The position numbers and the translations under genes were made by a program. Of a DNA stretch of 7,103 nt, positions 1 to 6,676 are shown one piece after another. Source of the DNA: an uncultured Ectothiorhodospiraceae bacterium (GTDB taxonomy: Bacteria; Pseudomonadota; Gammaproteobacteria; UBA9214); contig CAMYKJ010000036.1 of assembly GCA_947258945.1 (NCBI GenBank), forward strand, positions 1 to 7,103, read 5' to 3'. Each line of letters starts with the position of its first letter. The stretch's first letter is position 1. The notes under the pieces were generated by a model that ran no database searches, was not told where the DNA came from, and worked only from the letters and a program-made list of their open reading frames with translations.

Positions 1-360
1 GACCGCCTGCATGCAGTGGCCAGGAGCGCAGTGACCCGTCTGGTGGATTCGCTGGCGGTGCGTGGCGGCGCAACGGCCACCGCTACCGTAGTGGGCGGTA
101 TCTGGGGGGTGGTGATTTCCCTGGGTGCCGCAGCCTGGGGCGTGCTGGAGCATGATCACGACAAGCCCGTGATCGAGGCGCAACTGCGGGGAAACCTGGA
201 TGCGGCGCTGGCAGTGATGTGGCAGGGCATGGTCGAGGATCAACATGGCGGCGTTACCGCCGTGGTGCATCACATCAGCCAGCAGGCTGAATGCGCGCTA
301 ACCCCCTCCCCGCAGGCACCGCTGACCCCGTCTATAGCGGTGCCGGCCGAGCTGTTCTGA
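1..360 (+). CDS. C-terminal part of an unrecognised membrane protein (5' end outside window)
   Basis: The frame is open from base 1 and ends at TGA 358-360, giving 119 visible residues. There is a GTG at 16, but the frame continues upstream of it with no stop and no ribosome binding site precedes it, so I treat the gene as cut by the window edge. Roughly residues 23-48 form one hydrophobic, Gly/Ala/Val-rich segment (TATATVVGGIWGVVISLGAA) that should span the membrane. It is followed by a charged stretch (LEHDHDKP), an amphipathic soluble tail with HHISQQAE, and a Pro-rich C-terminus. I do not recognise the family and assign no function. Hand-counted GC is about 67%, among the highest in the window. 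Third-position GC richness and clean composition favour a real coding region. It is the only coding feature on the plus strand and is convergent with the minus-strand genes. Confidence 0.65.
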   Translation, partial: DRLHAVARSAVTRLVDSLAVRGGATATATVVGGIWGVVISLGAAAWGVLEHDHDKPVIEAQLRGNLDAALAVMWQGMVEDQHGGVTAVVHHISQQAECALTPSPQAPLTPSIAVPAELF

Positions 361-559
361 CCTCGTAAAAGAAGCATAACTAAATAACAAGAACTGGTTA
401 CGCACAACCCGACGATTCATGCGACATCACGCTTGCGTGTCATTGCTTGCCATCGGCTCGAATCCCTCGTGGACAATTGCCCCGGGACGGGTCGGGTTTA
501 ATCAGGTAGTCGGCAGCAGACCGAACCATCAGATATAAGATTTGGCAATTTATTACAGA
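361..559. other. Intergenic stretch without a recognisable gene
   Basis: This lies between the end of the plus-strand partial gene and the AraC remnant. It contains no open frame of note on either strand. The only structure seen is a short imperfect hairpin at 423-441 (GACA..ACGC / GCGTGTC) with a 2-base loop and no T-run, so it is not a convincing terminator. Together with the pseudogene that follows, about 640 bases (361-999) lack an intact gene, which fits a decaying or rearranged segment. Confidence 0.5.
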
Positions 560-856
560 TTAATCGTGGTATCGACGCTGAGCTTCAGCCACACATTCAC
601 TGGACCCCGTCTCCTGTTGCCGGTATTGGCGGGGGGCCATGCCAGCCCAGCGTGCAAATGCACGGCTGAAACTGCTGGGGTCCCGGTAGCCGAGCCGAAC
701 AGAAACCTTGCCCAAGGGTATTTGGGGATTTTTTAGCTCACGGCAAGCCTGCGCAAAACGTACCTGGGCGACGAACTCACTGTAATTAACACCTGACTCT
801 GCCAGTCTCCGTTGCATGGTTCGCACGCTGATACCGCCAACCAGGGTTTGCGGCCG
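560..856 (-). pseudogene. AraC/XylS-family regulator, C-terminal HTH remnant
   Basis: The reading frame matches the C-terminal DNA-binding domain of AraC-family transcription regulators. It shows the end of the first helix-turn-helix (GISVRTMQRRLAESG), the linker helix (FVAQVRFAQACRELKN) and the second HTH signature (LGYRDPSSFSRAFARWAG followed by MAPRQYR). About 80 conserved residues are present and the frame ends at TAA 562-560. The rest is missing: an in-frame TGA lies at 859-857, only 11 codons before the GTG at 826, and the three upstream frames show nothing like an AraC N-terminal domain, which would normally add some 170-250 residues. The GTG has no ribosome binding site. I therefore call it a truncated remnant and not a small regulator. 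A stand-alone HTH protein is possible but unlikely, because the first HTH is itself incomplete. The regulated genes and effector cannot be inferred. Confidence 0.75.
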
Positions 857-976
857 TCATTCAGGTTTGTGTTAGTCAGGTACAGGCTAGCCAAAACCGG
901 AACGGAGCGATTTCTGGTTCATGTTCTGGTTGTAGATAATTTTATATTTACGCGCCTATAGCCGTTTAATTGCCCA

Positions 977-991
977 TTTTAGTGGCTAAAA
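977..991. repeat. Small perfect AT-rich inverted repeat
   Basis: TTTTAG and CTAAAA flank a 3-base spacer (TGG), giving a 6-bp stem. It lies 9 bases past the stop of the SpoIIAA-like gene in its reading direction. On the minus strand it reads TTTTAGCCACTAAAA and is not followed by a T-run. It may contribute weakly to transcription termination, but with only two G/C-type pairs it is too weak to call a terminator. Confidence 0.3.
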
Positions 992-999
992 AGATCACC

Positions 1000-1365
1000 C
1001 TAGTCGGCACCTGCCAGCCACTGGCGTGCCTTCGACTCGTCGCGGGTATCGAAATACTCGATCGGAAAGGGTCGCAGGCCCTTCAGGGTAAACGCAGATG
1101 CCATGCCCTCCCATTCAGGTTCACCGACGATCGCCATCCGTTCGATATACGGGTCAACCTGCTCGGCGGAGGATACGTCTCCCCAGTTCTTGTCAGATGC
1201 CCAGCCTGCAAAGTTGTCAAGCAGTATCAGCACCCTGGCTTTTTCCGACTGCCCGCCCCCTGCCATGACTTGCTGCTGTGCATTGATATATTCAGCCATA
1301 TCCAGCTTGCCGGACACGGTAAATACGACCAGATTTTCTATTTCCTTCTCCCGCTTGATTGGCAT
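1000..1365 (-). CDS. SpoIIAA-like / STAS-fold protein (DUF3478 type), 121 aa
   Basis: A short cytoplasmic protein of the SpoIIAA-like family, which has the STAS fold of anti-sigma-factor antagonists but usually lacks their phosphorylatable serine context; its function in proteobacteria is not settled. Seen here: an N-terminal beta strand (NLVVFTVSGKLD, 11-22), a helix, the strand RVLILLDNFAGWA (44-56), the family-typical W-x-D around Asp63 (NWGDVSSAEQ), the strand ERMAIVGEPEWE (75-86), and the C-terminal EYFDTRDESKARQWL (103-117), which matches the family ending with an aromatic-Phe-Asp and a helix finishing in WL. Length is normal for the family. An upstream GTG at 1395 would add 10 residues, but the ATG at 1365 has GGAGGG seven bases before it, so I choose that start. 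No signal peptide. It is 275 bases downstream of the DUF3313 gene, so it may have its own promoter, although none is clear. Confidence 0.85.
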   Translation of the reverse strand: MPIKREKEIENLVVFTVSGKLDMAEYINAQQQVMAGGGQSEKARVLILLDNFAGWASDKNWGDVSSAEQVDPYIERMAIVGEPEWEGMASAFTLKGLRPFPIEYFDTRDESKARQWLAGAD

Positions 1366-1437
1366 ACCAATCCCTCCACAACTCTCGGTTCGCACATCGA
1401 CTTCGTGTGTTATCCAACATCGTCCGGGTGAAACTCC

Positions 1438-1551
1438 TCACTGCGTATTTATCTTCCTCGCCTGCATCGCCTTTTTCACTGCATCCTGAAATGCACCCGG
1501 CATTACAATCACAACAACGATGGAGGCCACTTCCGGGAAATTGTTGCTCAT
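1438..1551 (-). CDS. Possible 37-codon small ORF, hydrophobic then basic
   Basis: In the 275-base gap between the DUF3313 and SpoIIAA-like genes, an ATG at 1551 opens a 37-codon frame ending at TGA 1440-1438. The predicted peptide has a short polar start (MSNNFPEV), a hydrophobic run of about nine residues (ASIVVVIVM), then Pro-Gly and an amphipathic basic tail (DAVKKAMQARKINTQ). That layout resembles small membrane-associated peptides. Against it: there is no good ribosome binding site, an in-frame stop lies four codons upstream, and I recognise no homologue. Its ATGA overlaps the stop of a seven-residue frame beginning at the ATGATG just upstream, but that frame also lacks a ribosome binding site. 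It could equally be chance. Conservation in related genomes would decide. Confidence 0.25.
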   Translation of the reverse strand: MSNNFPEVASIVVVIVMPGAFQDAVKKAMQARKINTQ

Positions 1552-1640
1552 AGGTAGCTGCTATACATCATGATAAGTTGTTGTGGAGAAATATTTATAC
1601 ACTAAACATTCTGGATCAGGTGGGCCGGCAATTAACTGTA

Positions 1641-2294
1641 CTAGCGATCAGCATCCAGTCGCGCACGCAGCCGTTTTGCGTAATAGTCCAGAGCCTTGCT
1701 TATATCATCCCAGGAGGTCTTGTCAGCACCGCCTTTTGAAACCGACAGCTTGTCGACCAGCACAGCCAGTTGATCCGGTGATCCGGCATCAAACAGTTCC
1801 GCCTCGATGGTTGCATCGTGAAGATCCACTTTTCGGTAGGCTCCGGTCGCAGCACCCGCGACAACACCTATCGGCGTATAACCCAGCAGGCCGCGTTTTT
1901 TCTTCTTGGCATAGACATCCGTAATGGCAAGGCGAACGACCAGCACACCTTTTCCGGGCTGGCTGACCACCGGGTAATCCGGTTCGAGGTTGGTCAACAT
2001 GACCCGGTAAAACTCGTCCGTAATGGCCTTGAGGTCATCGGGCGAGAAGCCCTTGTACTTGGAGTCATCGGCCATCCAGATCTCGATCGGCTCGATCATG
2101 ATCTTTTGATAGCTACCTAGATTGGCGCCAGGCTTTATGTAGAGCTGGCCGCCACCACCGCGCGGATCAAGCTTGAGATCCGGATAGTGATCGACAAAAC
2201 CGGAATACCGGGTGACGTCTGCCGCACACACCATACTGCTCAATGAAATACTGCCCAACAGGAATATTGTGGCGATTATTGTTGAAAACTTCAT
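1641..2294 (-). CDS. DUF3313-family exported protein, 217 aa
   Basis: This resembles the DUF3313 family, a group of proteobacterial envelope proteins of unknown function, mostly lipoproteins. The N-terminus is a signal peptide: MKF, a hydrophobic core from 5 to 20, then SSMVCAAD. The residue before Cys23 is Val, so the lipobox is not canonical; cleavage by signal peptidase I after Ala24 or Ala25 is as likely as lipidation. Family features follow: SGFVDHYPDLKLD (31-43), a strand pair SYQKIMIEPIEIW (61-73), DLKAITDEFYRVM (87-99), PGKGVLVVRLAITDV (113-127), a small-residue turn GVVAGAATGAY (143-153), the acidic ATIEAELFDAGS (161-172) and a closing SWDDISKALDYYAKRLR. I chose the ATG at 2294 because GGAGG lies five bases before it and the signal peptide starts there; a longer frame from 2369 would run into the stress-protein gene. 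It follows the UspA gene by 47 bases and is probably co-transcribed with it. Confidence 0.82.
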   Translation of the reverse strand: MKFSTIIATIFLLGSISLSSMVCAADVTRYSGFVDHYPDLKLDPRGGGGQLYIKPGANLGSYQKIMIEPIEIWMADDSKYKGFSPDDLKAITDEFYRVMLTNLEPDYPVVSQPGKGVLVVRLAITDVYAKKKKRGLLGYTPIGVVAGAATGAYRKVDLHDATIEAELFDAGSPDQLAVLVDKLSVSKGGADKTSWDDISKALDYYAKRLRARLDADR

Positions 2295-2341
2295 TTTAGC
2301 CTCCGTACTTGTTAAAGGGATCAAGCCTGATTCCTGTTCTC

Positions 2342-3199
2342 TTACACAGGCACGGCAAGCAACGGACATGCCGCACGCCGTAACACCTGTTCGGTCACGC
2401 TCCCGCGCAACGCATCGAGCACGCCATCATGTCCGGCCGTGCTCATCACGATCAGGTCGGCCTCGAGCTCGCCGGCAACCCTGATGATTTCGTCAACCGG
2501 ATCACCCTGCTCTGTCCGCTCGGACCAGTCACAGCGGGGGCAGTCGGGTCGAAACACCCGGGGATGCTCACCGTTATTATCATTGTCGATATGCAGCAAG
2601 GTGATGTCCACGCGCTCATCGCCGACGAAATCCGCGACCCGTGCGGCAACTTCAACAGCACCCTGCGGACCCGGCGCATGATCGATCGGCACCAGCACTC
2701 GCCGCAACGACGTATGGCCATCCTCCAGCGAGACAGTACCCCGTCCGCCTTCCGGAACAAACAGCGTCATGGTCTGTGCCCGCCGCGCAAGCCGCTCGCT
2801 GACTGATGACTTCAGCCACCTTGGCAGCCCGTCACGCCCTTCTGTCGCCAGCACAATCAGGTCGGCGGGATCCTTCCCCATCTGGGACAGCAACGCATCG
2901 GCCGGATCATTGCCCTGCAAACCGATCTTGCGAACGCGCATCTTCAGCTTGTTGAACACATCACCGCGTGAACTACCCTCTTCAAGCAGCCCCCACCGTT
3001 CCAGCGTCGTCCTCACCGAGGTTGCCTTACTCCAGTCGGAACTCGAGTCCGCCCGGTCACTCACGTTAAGGATCACAAGCTCGGTCTGTCGCTGCAGGGC
3101 AATAGCCAGCGCATGGGCGAAGGCATTGTCGCTTGCAGGGGTAAAATCAGACGGGTGGAATACTTTTTTGACAAACGGGATTTTCGTGGGTATCGCCAT
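2342..3199 (-). CDS. Tandem-domain universal stress protein (UspA family), 285 aa
   Basis: Two UspA folds in one chain. Domain 1 spans about 9-149: it opens with VKKVFHPSDFT, has ADLIVLATEG (112-121) and closes with SSVSERLARRAQTMTLFVPE. Domain 2 spans about 165-285: it opens with LRRVLVPIDHAPG, has ADLIVMSTAGHDG (247-259) and closes with RGSVTEQVLRRAACPLLAVPV. The nucleotide-binding signature of ATP-type Usps (G-x2-G-x9-G-S/T) appears with a shortened spacer in domain 2 (GHDGVLDALRGS, six residues) and with the second glycine replaced by Ser in domain 1 (GRDGLPRWLKSS), so domain 2 is the better candidate for binding ATP. Domain 2 carries a CPRC motif at 220-223. The protein is cytoplasmic. 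Usps of this type act in survival under starvation, oxidative or anaerobic stress. The start at 3199 is supported by AAGGAAAGGTGA just before the ATG. Probably the first gene of a two-gene unit with the DUF3313 gene. Confidence 0.95.
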   Translation of the reverse strand: MAIPTKIPFVKKVFHPSDFTPASDNAFAHALAIALQRQTELVILNVSDRADSSSDWSKATSVRTTLERWGLLEEGSSRGDVFNKLKMRVRKIGLQGNDPADALLSQMGKDPADLIVLATEGRDGLPRWLKSSVSERLARRAQTMTLFVPEGGRGTVSLEDGHTSLRRVLVPIDHAPGPQGAVEVAARVADFVGDERVDITLLHIDNDNNGEHPRVFRPDCPRCDWSERTEQGDPVDEIIRVAGELEADLIVMSTAGHDGVLDALRGSVTEQVLRRAACPLLAVPV

Positions 3200-3455
3200 T
3201 CACCTTTCCTTATACATCGCTGTTAATCGTCAGACTAAATCTAGCACCCTGAATAACGGCATACAGTCCAGCTACACGGATGAAATGCCTGCCGCCTGGC
3301 GCAAGGCACAGGCACCAAAGGCCAGGACCACAAAACCGTCACCCGATGCACTGGTCACCAGTTTACCAACAGTCCAGTTGCCCTGGAGATATCCACCAGA
3401 CCGGGGGAATTCCAACTCATCAATACGGTTGCTGGCTCAACGAGCCTGAAAGGCC
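3200..3455. other. Intergenic region upstream of the stress-protein gene
   Basis: This 256-base gap separates the envelope operon from the UspA gene. In the minus direction it contains a weak GC hairpin just after the lipoprotein stop (GGCTC/GAGCC, 3434-3446, no T-run) and an interrupted inverted repeat at 3286-3314 (TGCCTG/CAGGCA). An extended -10-like TGCTAGATT lies about 50 bases before the UspA start, but no good -35 accompanies it. A 54-codon stop-free frame (3436-3272, -) looks somewhat protein-like but lacks a good start. A promoter for the UspA gene is expected here, and I cannot place it with confidence. Confidence 0.4.
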
Positions 3456-4532
3456 TCAACCGGCGGGAATAGTGACCAGCGGCAGACCTTCCTTGCCGCC
3501 TGATTCGGTCAGCGAGAACAGGAGCATCAGATACGCAAGCTTCCTCTTGGAGTTGAAGTCACGATCATCGATCCAGAACCAGTAATCATGATATTTCACC
3601 GCTGTGAATGCATCATCCGGCTTGTTTGTGCTGTGCCGGATATCAATGATCCGGCGCCTGTCACCCGCTGCGGAACTGTCGGGCCCGATTAGAGTAGGCA
3701 CGGTGCGGCCCTCTGTCACATGCTCCGGCGGCACATCGACCTGACCTGCCAGCTCTATCATGATTGACAGCATGGAACGGGTAAGCATCGCCATTTCGGT
3801 CTCATCTTTTGCAACTTCTGCATAAACAGCACTGTATTCCTGTGCGCCACGCCGCATACCGAGGAGATCAGCCAGTTCATCGCCAGCGGCAATGACCTCC
3901 GGTGTAACATTCGTGCGCCGAATGACGACAACCGTGGTTACATCCTCATTATCATTAGTGACGACACGCATACCCATGGCAGCCGAACGCTGAATCTGAC
4001 CGAACAGCTCGATTACACGATAGTAGCCAGCATCCCCGGTGCGCTGACCTGCCCCGGCAGATTTCCGGGCGCGCAGGCCATTGATGGCCTCCACTGTAAT
4101 GGGCAACACGATATCCGCAGGCCAGCCGGCCTGCAGCATAAATAAAACCGCACTGGGCGGCACCGGTGTCATGAAGTTCTTGTTGAACTGTGTGCCGGTA
4201 ATGGGAGTATAGGTAATCGTGGGACGATCAGTGTATTTCCCGGCCGCACCGAGAGACAGACTGCCGGGCAGATCACTCCCCTCGAAGGTGGTTCCAGCCA
4301 GGTTCACCGATCTTTCCAGTGAATAGCCGCTGACGATGGAAGCCACTTCCATGAACAGCGGCATATCGGCATAACGCAGCTTGACGATATTGAGCAGCGT
4401 CTGTTCTTTCCAGGAATCCGACACCGCCGCGTTGTAGTCGAACCGGTCGCGGTGAACGGCCCCGGGTCCAACCGTTGCACACCCGGAAACGAACACAGAC
4501 ACCAGCGCCGCAATAAGTACTCGCTTGACCAT
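3456..4532 (-). CDS. Conserved lipoprotein of unknown function, 358 aa
   Basis: The N-terminus is a lipoprotein signal: MVKR, a hydrophobic core, and the lipobox VSGC with Cys18 as the lipidated residue. Ala-Thr follow the Cys with no Asp at +2, which in gammaproteobacteria predicts sorting to the outer membrane. The mature start carries the block DYNAAVSDSWKEQTLLNIVKLRY then ADMPLFMEVASIVSGY (32-70). I associate this block with a widespread but uncharacterised proteobacterial lipoprotein family; no catalytic motif is visible. A Gly/Ser-rich region with TITYTPITGTQF (105-115) and a Trp/aromatic-rich C-terminal part (KYHDYWFWIDDRDFNSKRKLAY, 313 onward, in two parts) follow, ending with LPLVTIPAG. 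The frame extends to 4589, but the ATG at 4532 gives a proper signal peptide and has an AGGGG element upstream, so I use it. It begins 70 bases after the mlaA stop and is probably its operon partner. Confidence 0.83.
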   Translation of the reverse strand: MVKRVLIAALVSVFVSGCATVGPGAVHRDRFDYNAAVSDSWKEQTLLNIVKLRYADMPLFMEVASIVSGYSLERSVNLAGTTFEGSDLPGSLSLGAAGKYTDRPTITYTPITGTQFNKNFMTPVPPSAVLFMLQAGWPADIVLPITVEAINGLRARKSAGAGQRTGDAGYYRVIELFGQIQRSAAMGMRVVTNDNEDVTTVVVIRRTNVTPEVIAAGDELADLLGMRRGAQEYSAVYAEVAKDETEMAMLTRSMLSIMIELAGQVDVPPEHVTEGRTVPTLIGPDSSAAGDRRRIIDIRHSTNKPDDAFTAVKYHDYWFWIDDRDFNSKRKLAYLMLLFSLTESGGKEGLPLVTIPAG

Positions 4533-4602
4533 TACACCCCTACTCCCGTCTGCCAGGGCTTCGCGTGCCAGTCTGTACCAGGTCTGCAACTGCTACCTGC
4601 CA

Positions 4603-5376
4603 CTATTTGCTGATCTCCAGCTGACGCGCCTTGCCGTAGAGCAGGCGTATCAGCTCATACTCGAAGGGTGAGCCCGTCTCGTAGTAACGGAAGGCCGTAC
4701 GATGACGCTTGTCGATGGCATTCAGCAGGTAATAGGGCGCTTCCCAGTCGTCGTTTTTATCATCGAAGTCGAAGGGATCGATCGCGCTGAACATGGCGGA
4801 GTCAGCAACCAGACCGGCTGTATCGCGCAGATTGGACGGCCCGAAGATCGGCAGCACCAGAAATGGCCCATCACCGACGCCATAGCGCCCCAGTGTCTGG
4901 CCGAAGTCTTCATCCCATTCATCGATACCTATCTTTGTGGCTGGATCCCACAGTCCGGCAACACCCACCGTGGTGTTGATGATGAACCGCCCGAGTGCAG
5001 TGAAAGTGGGTTCCGGTTTCAGCTGCAGCACCGAGTTGATGAAATTCTCAAGCTCACCGATGTTGGAGAATACGTTCGATATTCCGTCCTCAACAAAGTT
5101 CGGCAGGACAAACTCATAGGCACTGACCACCGGCAGGAAGATGTAGCGATCAAACTTGGTATTGAAATTGTAGATCCGGCGGTTCATCGGCTCCCAGGGA
5201 TCATAGACATCCACGGCATAGTTCACGTCATCCCTGACAACATCCTCAACAGCATGCCGGGCCGGCTCTTCCTGTAACGTCTGCGCAGGCATGGTGGTAC
5301 AGGCTGAAACCAATCCCAGCAGAATAGCGGCCACCGGCATTCTCAGGAGCAATTGGATATGTTTTGTTGTTGTCAT
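4603..5376 (-). CDS. mlaA: MlaA (VacJ) family outer-membrane lipoprotein, 257 aa
   Basis: MlaA sits in the outer membrane with a porin and removes phospholipids that have strayed into the outer leaflet, passing them to MlaC and the MlaFEDB transporter for return to the inner membrane. Seen here: signal peptide with lipobox LVSAC (Cys26, then Thr-Thr, outer-membrane type), the family hallmark DPWEPMNRRIYNFN (59-72), a hydrophobic helical region FLPVVSAYEFVLP (80-92), GRFIINTTVGVAGLWDPA (129-146), and the block DFGQTLGRYGVGDGPFLVLP then IFGPSNLRD (157-185). Length is typical of the family. GGGAGGG overlaps the end of the preceding gene eight bases before the ATG; the hydrolase TAA and this ATG are separated by a single C, so translation is probably coupled. 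No other mla gene is in the window. Other MlaA copies may exist elsewhere in the genome, so this could be a paralogue with a specialised role. Confidence 0.95.
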   Translation of the reverse strand: MTTTKHIQLLLRMPVAAILLGLVSACTTMPAQTLQEEPARHAVEDVVRDDVNYAVDVYDPWEPMNRRIYNFNTKFDRYIFLPVVSAYEFVLPNFVEDGISNVFSNIGELENFINSVLQLKPEPTFTALGRFIINTTVGVAGLWDPATKIGIDEWDEDFGQTLGRYGVGDGPFLVLPIFGPSNLRDTAGLVADSAMFSAIDPFDFDDKNDDWEAPYYLLNAIDKRHRTAFRYYETGSPFEYELIRLLYGKARQLEISK

Positions 5377-5377
5377 G

Positions 5378-6676
5378 TTATTTCCCTCCCTGGCCTGTGA
5401 AGATGTCCAGCATGTACTTCACGTTCTGCTGGTAATCGATGTTGCCGCAGTGTCCGCCGGTCGGATATATCCGGGCCCTGCTGCCGAATACCTCCCGGAA
5501 GAAGTCGATCTCGCCCGGTGCAAGAATCAGGTCATCGGCGTTGTGAACGACATGTATCTTTTCAGAGTTCCGCAGATAATCCTCGATGCTGCGCAGACTG
5601 AGCTGATCCAGCAGAGCTTCTCGCTGCAGACCAGGTTGTTGAATCCGGTAATAGGGGTAGAGCAATTCATCGAAGTACTGTAGAAAAGTAATGCGGTGTG
5701 CCACCTTGGAGTAGTCGGCCAGCGAGTCGGAACGCGACAGCACCCGGTTCTTTGGCACGATATAGCCGGCATTCGTCATCAGGTCACTTGTGAATACCAT
5801 GCTCGCCGATGACATCCGGAAGGACGTTCCGATCAGTGCGGCCAGCGGTTCTTCGTCCTTCGGTGGACGATACTTGTAGACGTTATAGAGGAACTCATCG
5901 TTGAATTCGACTTGATCCTCGGTCGTATAAACCTCCGTGAATGCGTCCATCAGGCGGTCCAGAAAAGCCTGAAAGTTGTCCACGCCCCCGGGTATGCTAT
6001 CCAGCATGCCATCGAGAATCATCACCGAGTTGAACAGGCTGACCGGGGGGTTGATCATCAGCACCTTCTTGAAATTAAAGGCACGTTTGTCTTCATCCAG
6101 TTTCGACAGGAAGGCCGCCTGTGCGCCACCCAGGCTGTAACCCGTGATGTAAAAGTCACTGACCTCGACGCTATCGCCAAGCTTCTCCATCAACAGTTCC
6201 ATGGCCCGGTACATATCCCTGGAATCATCCATGAGATGACCGGGAAGACGTGACGAAGACGCTGAAATAATGAAATTGGGATGCGTGGACGAGGAAATCG
6301 CAGCCACGTGAAAACCTGCCTTGTAGAAGGCGCGCGCCAGGCCCCGGTTCTTGGGTGAATCAAAGCTGGCCCCGGTACCGGCAATCAGAAATATCAGGGG
6401 TGCCTTGTGCTTCTGATAGGCCACAGCGGTTCGCAGACCCTGGTCATACCAGAAGATATCCGGCTTTGCCCGGTCCTCGAACAGCTTCAGTTTGAAATTC
6501 TTGACATGCCCACCGCGTATTGGTTTTGGCTCAGCCTTCAGATCACGCGGGGTGCCGATTACCGTCGCCGCATAGGGATCGGCAAGCGGGTATCCGTAGG
6601 ATTCTGTTGTCGCCCAGCCGTGAGTACTCATCAGCAAGGCAAACAGGAACAATAAGCTGCGTCTCGATTTCATCAT
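5378..6676 (-). CDS. Secreted alpha/beta-hydrolase (serine hydrolase), 432 aa
   Basis: The protein has a signal peptide (MMKSRRSLLFLFALLMSTHG, then WA) with likely signal-peptidase-I cleavage after Ala22, so it should act in the periplasm or outside. The core is an alpha/beta-hydrolase: strand APLIFLIAGTGAS (92-104), where the Gly-Thr-Gly turn may form the oxyanion hole; nucleophile elbow ITGYSLGGAQA (177-187) with Ser181; HVVHNADDLI (375-384) supplying an acid, Asp381 or Asp382; and TGGHCGN (406-412) with His409. About 150 residues between Ser and the acid form a helical lid with hydrophobic patches, as in lipases and other esterases. The substrate is unknown; a lipid or acyl ester would fit the mlaA neighbour, by inference. 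The frame runs back to 6751, but the ATG-ATG at 6676/6673 starts the signal peptide and follows AGGA by five or eight bases. First gene of the hydrolase-mlaA-lipoprotein unit. Its promoter lies somewhere in the region upstream. Confidence 0.85.
   Translation of the reverse strand: MMKSRRSLLFLFALLMSTHGWATTESYGYPLADPYAATVIGTPRDLKAEPKPIRGGHVKNFKLKLFEDRAKPDIFWYDQGLRTAVAYQKHKAPLIFLIAGTGASFDSPKNRGLARAFYKAGFHVAAISSSTHPNFIISASSSRLPGHLMDDSRDMYRAMELLMEKLGDSVEVSDFYITGYSLGGAQAAFLSKLDEDKRAFNFKKVLMINPPVSLFNSVMILDGMLDSIPGGVDNFQAFLDRLMDAFTEVYTTEDQVEFNDEFLYNVYKYRPPKDEEPLAALIGTSFRMSSASMVFTSDLMTNAGYIVPKNRVLSRSDSLADYSKVAHRITFLQYFDELLYPYYRIQQPGLQREALLDQLSLRSIEDYLRNSEKIHVVHNADDLILAPGEIDFFREVFGSRARIYPTGGHCGNIDYQQNVKYMLDIFTGQGGK

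Noticed and set aside
542..736. 64-codon plus-strand frame across the AraC remnant
   Set aside because: It overlaps the AraC HTH match in antisense and shows no recognisable protein features.
912..931. Direct repeat TTCTGGTT spaced 12 bases
   Set aside because: Two copies of eight bases, not extended and not next to a gene start; likely chance.
3434..3446. GGCTC-AAC-GAGCC hairpin after the lipoprotein stop as an operon terminator
   Set aside because: Only five base pairs and no T-run on the minus strand; too weak to call.
2769..3449. 226-codon plus-strand frame opposite the UspA gene and its upstream region
   Set aside because: Antisense shadow; Ser/Arg-rich with no domain, while the opposite strand encodes a full tandem Usp.
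4702..5277. 191-codon plus-strand frame opposite mlaA
   Set aside because: Antisense shadow of mlaA, whose frame carries unmistakable family motifs.
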